A stretch of 7,662 bases of DNA from an uncultured Spirochaetaceae bacterium (GTDB lineage: Bacteria > Spirochaetota > Spirochaetia > Sphaerochaetales > Sphaerochaetaceae). Positions 5,074 to 7,662 of this stretch are shown piece by piece. Location of the stretch: contig CAMKPI010000075.1 of NCBI GenBank assembly GCA_946414625.1, positions 1-7,662 on the forward strand. The letters are read 5' to 3'. Made by a program: the position numbers and the translations under genes. Positions within the stretch are counted from its first letter, which is position 1. The number at the start of each line of letters is the position of its first letter. The notes under the pieces were generated by a model that was not told the origin of the DNA, searched no databases, and saw only the letters and a list, made by a program, of their open reading frames with translations.

Positions 5074-7434
5074 ATGGATAAAGAAAAGATAACGGAAGAT
5101 ATCTCCGGCAACAATAATTCGAAAGAATACGGCATCAATGCCGAAATTAACAGTGGGGACTCAGGCGTGCGGGAGCCGGGAGAAGACGGTCGCGTTGGCT
5201 CGACGGACGCAGATTCTCCCGCCTCTCCTGATGGGGAGACTGGCGGCCTTTTCAGAATAGGTGGTTCGGGAGATTCGGCACAGCGCGCGGACTCCGTAAA
5301 TTCAAAAACCTCCGCAGAATCCCAGGAAAAAACCAGGAAGCGTTCCAGGGACGACGCATTCAGCGCGGATCCGTCACAGGAGTCAGATGATTCCGTATAT
5401 TTTGGCAGAGCGTCTTCCGGTGCGGACTCGGATAACGGGTCAGAACCGAAAAAACACGCCGGAGACGATGCAGACGCGGCCGGACGGGAAGCCGGGCGCG
5501 AATATTACGGCGAGCCGCGGGAAAAACCAAAAAGGGATGAGTCGAGCGGTTTCGGAAGCCGGGACCGGGGCGGATCGGACGGCGAAGATCCGTATTCATC
5601 CCGGGGCCACCTCTTCGGAGACGGTTCCGGCGGTAGGTCAGGTCGCTTCGGTCTGGTTGTGCTCGTTCTGCTCGCGATGTTTTTTGCAATGTCGCTCTTT
5701 TCTTCCCGCCCGGACACGCAGTTGGTCTCTTATACCACGTTCATGAATGTTGTTGAAAACAACAATGTGAAAAGCGTCGATATAAAGAGCAGTGGAAAAG
5801 TCGAATTTGTCGCTGTTAATGGCAATACATATCGCACCAAGATTCCTTATTTCGATGAAACTCTGATGGAGAGCCTCCGGAACCACGGGGTGGATATTTC
5901 AGGTAGCGACGAGAGTAGGACATTCCTTTCATTGGTCATCGAGTTTCTTCCGATGCTGATTTTCATCGGCTTCATGTTCTTTATCATGAGAAACGCGTCC
6001 GCAGGCGGTCAGATGATGAATTTCGGTCGCACCAATGCCCGTCAGACCGGAGAGAAGGACGTCAAGACTAAGTTCAAGGATGTTGCGGGGCAGAAAGAGG
6101 CAAAATTCGAGCTCGAGGAGGTTGTGGATTTTCTGAAGGATCCGAAGAAGTTCACCGAGATCGGCGCGCGCATACCGAAGGGGGTTCTTCTTGTGGGCCC
6201 TCCGGGAACAGGAAAGACCCTGCTTGCCAAGGCCGTTGCGGGAGAAGCAGGAGTTTCGTTTTTCCATACCTCTGGTTCCGATTTTGTTGAGATGTTTGTT
6301 GGAATGGGCGCGTCCCGCGTCCGAAGCCTGTTTGAGATGGGACGGAAAAACGCCCCGTGCATTCTCTTTATCGACGAGATCGACGCTGTGGGTAGAGCAA
6401 GGGGATCCGGTCTTGGCGGCGGACACGACGAGCGTGAGCAGACGCTGAACCAGATCCTTGTCGAGATGGACGGTTTCGACACTACAACGGGCGTGATTGT
6501 GATTGCCGCAACAAACAGGAGCGACGTGCTTGATCCCGCCCTGCTCAGGCCGGGTCGATTCGACCGCCAGGTGGCAATAACGCTTCCCGACATTCAGGAA
6601 AGAGAGGATATTCTGAAAATCCACGCATCAAAGGTGAAGCTGGACAATGCGGTGGATCTCAGGCGCATTGCCAGAGCCACGAGCGGAGCCAGCGGAGCGG
6701 ATCTGGCGAACCTTGTAAACGAGGCGGCTCTTTTTGCCACGCGCGCAAAGAGAACTCGGGTCGAGATGCAGGACTTCGAGCAGGCGCGGGACAAGATGGT
6801 GCTGGGTGTTGCAAAGAAGAGCCGCGTCATGACTGAGCGTGATAAGCTTCTCACGGCATACCATGAATCGGGACATGCCCTTCTTTTCTACTATCTCCCG
6901 GATCTCGATCCGTTGTATAAGGTGACGATTATTCCCCACGGCAATGCCGGCGGGGTGACGATGGGACTGCCGGAGGAGGATGCGTCCTATATAAAGAAAA
7001 GCACTCTTCTCTCTCATATCACCATGTCCATGGGAGGTTATGTTGCCGAGGAGATTCTAAACGGTCAGACCTCCACGGGCCCGTCTTCAGACATCAAGCA
7101 GGCCACGGAAATTGCGCGAAGGATGGTCACGGAGTGGGGAATGAGCTCTCTTGGATTCATTTCTCTCGGTTCTGAGTCCGAGCCGCTTTTTCTCGGACGT
7201 GAGATTGCCCAGCACAAGGATTTTTCCGAAGAGACGGCACGTCGCATAGACGAGGAGATCCAGGGGATCCTTTCCTCTTGCATGAAGAACGCAAGGGATA
7301 TATTGAATTCTCACAGCGATCAGTTGGATGCGCTCGCTCACGAACTTGTGCTCCGCGAGACGATGGATGATCACGACGTTCGGGAATTTCTCGGCTTCGA
7401 GGATATCGGGAAAAAGAATACCGATATCTTGTAG
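5074..7434 (+). CDS. ftsH: ATP-dependent zinc metalloprotease FtsH with long N-terminal extension
   Basis: A membrane-anchored hexameric AAA+ protease that extracts and degrades misfolded membrane proteins and unstable cytosolic proteins. The order is: hydrophilic extension (1-190); first membrane segment (about 192-210); periplasmic domain (about 211-283); second membrane segment (about 284-305); AAA+ module; and zinc protease. The AAA+ module has Walker A GPPGTGKT (375-382), pore motif FVG (408-410), Walker B ILFIDEID (430-437) and the second region of homology with Arg492 and Arg495. The protease has HESGH (597-601) with the third zinc ligand probably Asp673. All catalytic residues are present. 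The length of 786 compares with 644 in E. coli. The excess is mostly the N-terminal Ser/Asp/Gly/Arg-rich stretch, which is expected to be disordered and cytoplasmic. The ATG at 5074 has AGGG at 5063-5066. No later start codon gives an intact first membrane segment. Confidence 0.95.
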   Translation: MDKEKITEDISGNNNSKEYGINAEINSGDSGVREPGEDGRVGSTDADSPASPDGETGGLFRIGGSGDSAQRADSVNSKTSAESQEKTRKRSRDDAFSADPSQESDDSVYFGRASSGADSDNGSEPKKHAGDDADAAGREAGREYYGEPREKPKRDESSGFGSRDRGGSDGEDPYSSRGHLFGDGSGGRSGRFGLVVLVLLAMFFAMSLFSSRPDTQLVSYTTFMNVVENNNVKSVDIKSSGKVEFVAVNGNTYRTKIPYFDETLMESLRNHGVDISGSDESRTFLSLVIEFLPMLIFIGFMFFIMRNASAGGQMMNFGRTNARQTGEKDVKTKFKDVAGQKEAKFELEEVVDFLKDPKKFTEIGARIPKGVLLVGPPGTGKTLLAKAVAGEAGVSFFHTSGSDFVEMFVGMGASRVRSLFEMGRKNAPCILFIDEIDAVGRARGSGLGGGHDEREQTLNQILVEMDGFDTTTGVIVIAATNRSDVLDPALLRPGRFDRQVAITLPDIQEREDILKIHASKVKLDNAVDLRRIARATSGASGADLANLVNEAALFATRAKRTRVEMQDFEQARDKMVLGVAKKSRVMTERDKLLTAYHESGHALLFYYLPDLDPLYKVTIIPHGNAGGVTMGLPEEDASYIKKSTLLSHITMSMGGYVAEEILNGQTSTGPSSDIKQATEIARRMVTEWGMSSLGFISLGSESEPLFLGREIAQHKDFSEETARRIDEEIQGILSSCMKNARDILNSHSDQLDALAHELVLRETMDDHDVREFLGFEDIGKKNTDIL

Positions 7435-7442
7435 GCGAAACA

Positions 7443-7462
7443 CCGGAAAGCGGTTTTTCCGG
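7443..7462. repeat. Inverted repeat between ftsH and lepA
   Basis: CCGGAAA (7443-7449) and TTTCCGG (7456-7462) are perfect 7-base arms around a six-base loop, in the 42-bp gap after ftsH. No T tract follows on the + strand, so it is not a typical terminator; it may be an mRNA-stabilising or processing hairpin upstream of lepA. Confidence 0.5.
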
Positions 7463-7476
7463 ACGGGTTGGAATAT

Positions 7477-7662
7477 ATGACAGAGCAGAAATACAAGCGA
7501 AATTTTTGCATAATCGCTCATATCGACCATGGAAAAAGCACCCTTGCCGACCGTTTTATCGAGAAGGCTCGGATTTATACGGGGCGCGGCGGCTTGGTGA
7601 ACCAGGTTTTGGACAACATGGACATAGAGCGTGAGCGGAGGATAACGATAAAAAGCCAGGCG
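7477..7662 (+). CDS. lepA: Elongation factor 4 (LepA), N-terminal part (3' end outside window)
   Basis: The first 62 codons are visible and the frame is open to the last base. LepA is a ribosome-associated GTPase related to EF-G, implicated in back-translocation and in 30S assembly. The G1 P-loop is AHIDHGKST (14-22), preceded by the LepA-typical [19 protein letters not shown] context. It is followed by [11 protein letters not shown] and the switch I region. LepA rather than EF-G or BipA is supported by the 'LDnMDiERE..ITIKsQa' wording. One residue is odd: position 55, usually Gly in the RGITI motif, is Arg (codon AGG at 7639). The ATG at 7477 has only a weak ribosome binding site (GGTTGGA). 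It lies 42 bases after the ftsH stop and is probably co-transcribed with it. Confidence 0.92.
   Translation, partial: MTEQKYKRNFCIIAHIDHGKSTLADRFIEKARIYTGRGGLVNQVLDNMDIERERRITIKSQA

Noticed and set aside
5929..6624. Long - strand open frame of 231 codons inside ftsH
   Set aside because: It lies wholly opposite the conserved AAA+ coding sequence, has no recognisable motif, and is expected from GC-rich codon use on the coding strand.

Overview
The window is a chromosomal housekeeping segment, mostly about translation and protein quality control, with every gene on the + strand. The order is: end of a dGTPase-like gene (2-913), a secreted probable outer-membrane barrel protein (1221-1817), ribosomal protein L25 (1914-2204), peptidyl-tRNA hydrolase pth (2221-2781), tRNA(Ile)-lysidine synthetase tilS (2693-4990), the membrane protease ftsH (5074-7434) and the start of lepA (7477 to the window end). 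No rRNA, tRNA, CRISPR array or insertion sequence was found. The moderately high G+C, the gene order and the short Sec-exported barrel-like protein fit a diderm bacterium, most likely a spirochaete of the Treponema kind. That placement is inferred from general resemblance, not from a search.

Layout. 914-1220 is the only long non-coding stretch. It holds a 43-bp imperfect direct repeat with a 67-bp period, possible competing stems, and a promoter for the barrel gene. A near-consensus promoter (TTGACA, 17 bp, TAGAAT) starts just after the barrel gene and drives L25. Its -35 end and spacer carry a perfect 15-bp palindrome, and its leader can fold into a hairpin before the ribosome binding site. 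From L25 to lepA the genes are close or overlapping and probably largely co-transcribed, with possible extra promoters near the tilS 3' end feeding ftsH.

How the genes work together. L25 binds 5S rRNA in the 50S subunit. Pth recycles peptidyl-tRNA. TilS makes lysidine at the wobble base of tRNA-Ile(CAU). FtsH degrades misfolded membrane and cytosolic proteins. LepA (EF4) is a ribosome-associated GTPase. L25 next to pth, and tilS next to ftsH, are arrangements known from other bacteria; in Bacillus an hpt gene lies between tilS and ftsH, but not here.

The most unusual feature is inside tilS. The protein is 765 residues, against roughly 430-480 usually, and carries two insertions. The larger is a tandem array of about 6.5 units of exactly 26 residues (78 bp), Ser/Gly-rich, with a cysteine every 26 residues in all but one unit. 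FtsH also has a hydrophilic N-terminal extension of about 190 residues. Smaller oddities are Gln-Lys in place of the family His-Asn in Pth, and Arg in place of Gly in the LepA switch I motif.
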